Positions 63,039 to 64,000 of a DNA stretch of 64,000 nt are shown here, one piece after another; within the stretch, counting starts at the first letter, position 1; every line of letters starts with the position of its first letter. Made by a program: the position numbers and the translations under genes. The DNA is from Novosphingobium indicum (lineage in GTDB: Bacteria > Pseudomonadota > Alphaproteobacteria > Sphingomonadales > Sphingomonadaceae), in assembly GCF_014645195.1 (NCBI RefSeq), contig NZ_BMLK01000008.1:162863-226862 (forward strand), in the 5' to 3' direction. The notes under the pieces are model-generated. The model saw only the letters and a list, made by a program, of their open reading frames with translations, was not told where the DNA came from and ran no database searches.

Positions 63039-64000
63039 TCATTTCCCGGCGGGGTCCTCGTCGTTCTCTTCCTTCTTGAACAGCGAGAACAGCGCATTGC
63101 GGAAGTCCTTGACGGTGCCGAGCAAGAGGGCAGCGGCAGCAAAGACACCGCCGATCAGCTTCATCCAGATAGGGGCATCGGTCAGGATGTCCCTGGCCTT
63201 GTCGAGCGGGGTAACCTGCACATCGAAGGCAAAGGCGCGCGGCGTGCTGTCGATCTCGTGGAACTTCCCGTTGCGATCCCGGACCTGAACCGCGGTGCTC
63301 AGCGTCATCGTATGATTGCCGCCGCGTTTGGCCGTGACGTGCCATTTCCAAATTGTGGAGGACCAGGGCGGGCCGAGCTTGACCCGCTGGATGCGGTCCG
63401 ATGCGGGTTTGATCTCGAAGCTGGCATCGCCGTCGAGTTCGGCAGCGACATAATCGCCCACCACGGCGCTGAAATATTCCGGATGGCCGGACATGCGGCC
63501 GACGATTTCTGACGGATCCGGTGCGATGTATTCTTCGTCGTCCGGTTGAGATCCGAAGTTCGCGTTTGCGGTGACGGAGTGCTCTGTTGCCACACTGCTT
63601 GCCGGTTCTTCGGAGTGTATCACCAGGTCCTGTTCGGGAGCTGTCGGTCTCGGCAGGAGAACGGCTTCGGTGGGCGGTTCTGGTCGCGGCTTGGGCGGCG
63701 TGACGGCTACGGCCAGCCACACCGTGAAGGTGTCGCCGCGCTTGAGTGGATGAGGGGCGTTGAACGCCGCTTTGCCGGGCATCTGCCTTTCGGCCTGCCG
63801 GGTGAAGTCTTCACAATCCTGCGGCGTGACATATTCGAGAGTGGCTTCGCAGAACACTTTGTTTTCGCCGGCGTCGGCCGCTTGATCCGCCTGTTTGGCA
63901 TCGCAAGCCGTCAGCAAAAGAGCTGGAGACCCGCAAAAACCGGGTTGGACAAGGCTTGGGAGCCTGACGACGGAGATGCCGATGCTGCCGGACGCTGTGG
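63039..64000 (-). CDS. Unrecognised protein, 5' end beyond window
   Basis: The frame is open to base 64000, so the true start lies outside. The only internal start, TTG at 63917 (Met-Leu-Thr-Ala-Cys), lacks a ribosome-binding site and would leave no room for a signal. Visible: ALLLTACDAKQADQAADAGENKVF, a Pro-rich part (PPKPRPEPPTEAVLLPRP), a beta-rich region with IKPASDRIQRVKLGPPWSSTIWKWHVTAKRGGNHTMTLSTAV, and a C-terminal membrane segment (WMKLIGGVFAAAALLLGTV) followed by a charged tail ending EENDEDPAGK. Whether the Thr-Ala-Cys is a lipobox or a turn inside a larger domain, as in caspase-like proteins, cannot be settled here. Confidence 0.6.
   Translation of the reverse strand, partial: TASGSIGISVVRLPSLVQPGFCGSPALLLTACDAKQADQAADAGENKVFCEATLEYVTPQDCEDFTRQAERQMPGKAAFNAPHPLKRGDTFTVWLAVAVTPPKPRPEPPTEAVLLPRPTAPEQDLVIHSEEPASSVATEHSVTANANFGSQPDDEEYIAPDPSEIVGRMSGHPEYFSAVVGDYVAAELDGDASFEIKPASDRIQRVKLGPPWSSTIWKWHVTAKRGGNHTMTLSTAVQVRDRNGKFHEIDSTPRAFAFDVQVTPLDKARDILTDAPIWMKLIGGVFAAAALLLGTVKDFRNALFSLFKKEENDEDPAGK

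Overview
The window is a GC-rich chromosomal segment from an alphaproteobacterium of the Sphingomonadales, most like Novosphingobium. This is inferred from several features together: many TonB-dependent receptors (TBDRs), a long acidic tail on ribosomal protein L9, a CYP101/P450cam-like cytochrome P450, PHA mobilisation, and accessory aromatic/xenobiotic enzymes (LLM monooxygenase, EthD, DODA dioxygenase, arylamine N-acetyltransferase, ETF-QO). I see no rRNA, tRNA, CRISPR array, insertion sequence or prophage.

Layout. 1-4.5 kb: end of a TBDR, AMP nucleosidase and the rpsF-rpsR-rplI operon. 4.5-6.9 kb: a small helix-turn-helix protein with a 21-bp tandem repeat, then an AT-richer island with a PIN-like protein and a small conserved orphan. 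6.9-10.3 kb: a leftward copper-uptake operon (DUF2946, OprC-like receptor, TonB). 10.4-16.2 kb: PHA depolymerase, GST, flagellin, DUF808 and a globin-coupled chemoreceptor. 16.3-18.6 kb: a divergent Mur-ligase / LD-carboxypeptidase pair, probably muropeptide recycling. 18.6-23.3 kb: VOC protein, fabD, a GxxExxY cassette flanked by inverted repeats, fabG, and dnaN. 23.3-30.1 kb: FprA-like reductase plus MBL hydrolase, a large GGDEF-EAL-PilZ protein, lepA. 30.3-32.8 kb: ccdAB and a LuxR-type membrane-anchored regulator with two unknown genes. 32.9-39.1 kb: pgm, a voltage-gated-like channel with a possible FNR box, a divergent EAL / MASE1-GGDEF pair, and an MBL hydrolase. 39.3-45.8 kb: LLM monooxygenase, alpha-hydroxy-acid oxidase, EthD, trmL, malQ, alpha/beta hydrolase. 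46.3-52.8 kb: a four-gene unit (TBDR, membrane-anchored PPIase, HupE/UreJ, DUF3604 lipoprotein). 52.8-64 kb: DODA dioxygenase, NAT, P450, DUF924, moaB, lytic transglycosylase, degenerate UDG-like protein, ETF-QO, ispE, N-formylglutamate amidohydrolase and an edge-truncated unknown.

The best candidates for something undescribed are the TBDR-PPIase-HupE-DUF3604 unit and the inverted-repeat-bounded GxxExxY cassette wedged between fabD and fabG. The 21-bp repeat whose last copy supplies a gene's stop codon is next. A further theme is hairpins that hide translation start sites (chemoreceptor, ispE, VOC, EthD, with a related one before the channel gene).
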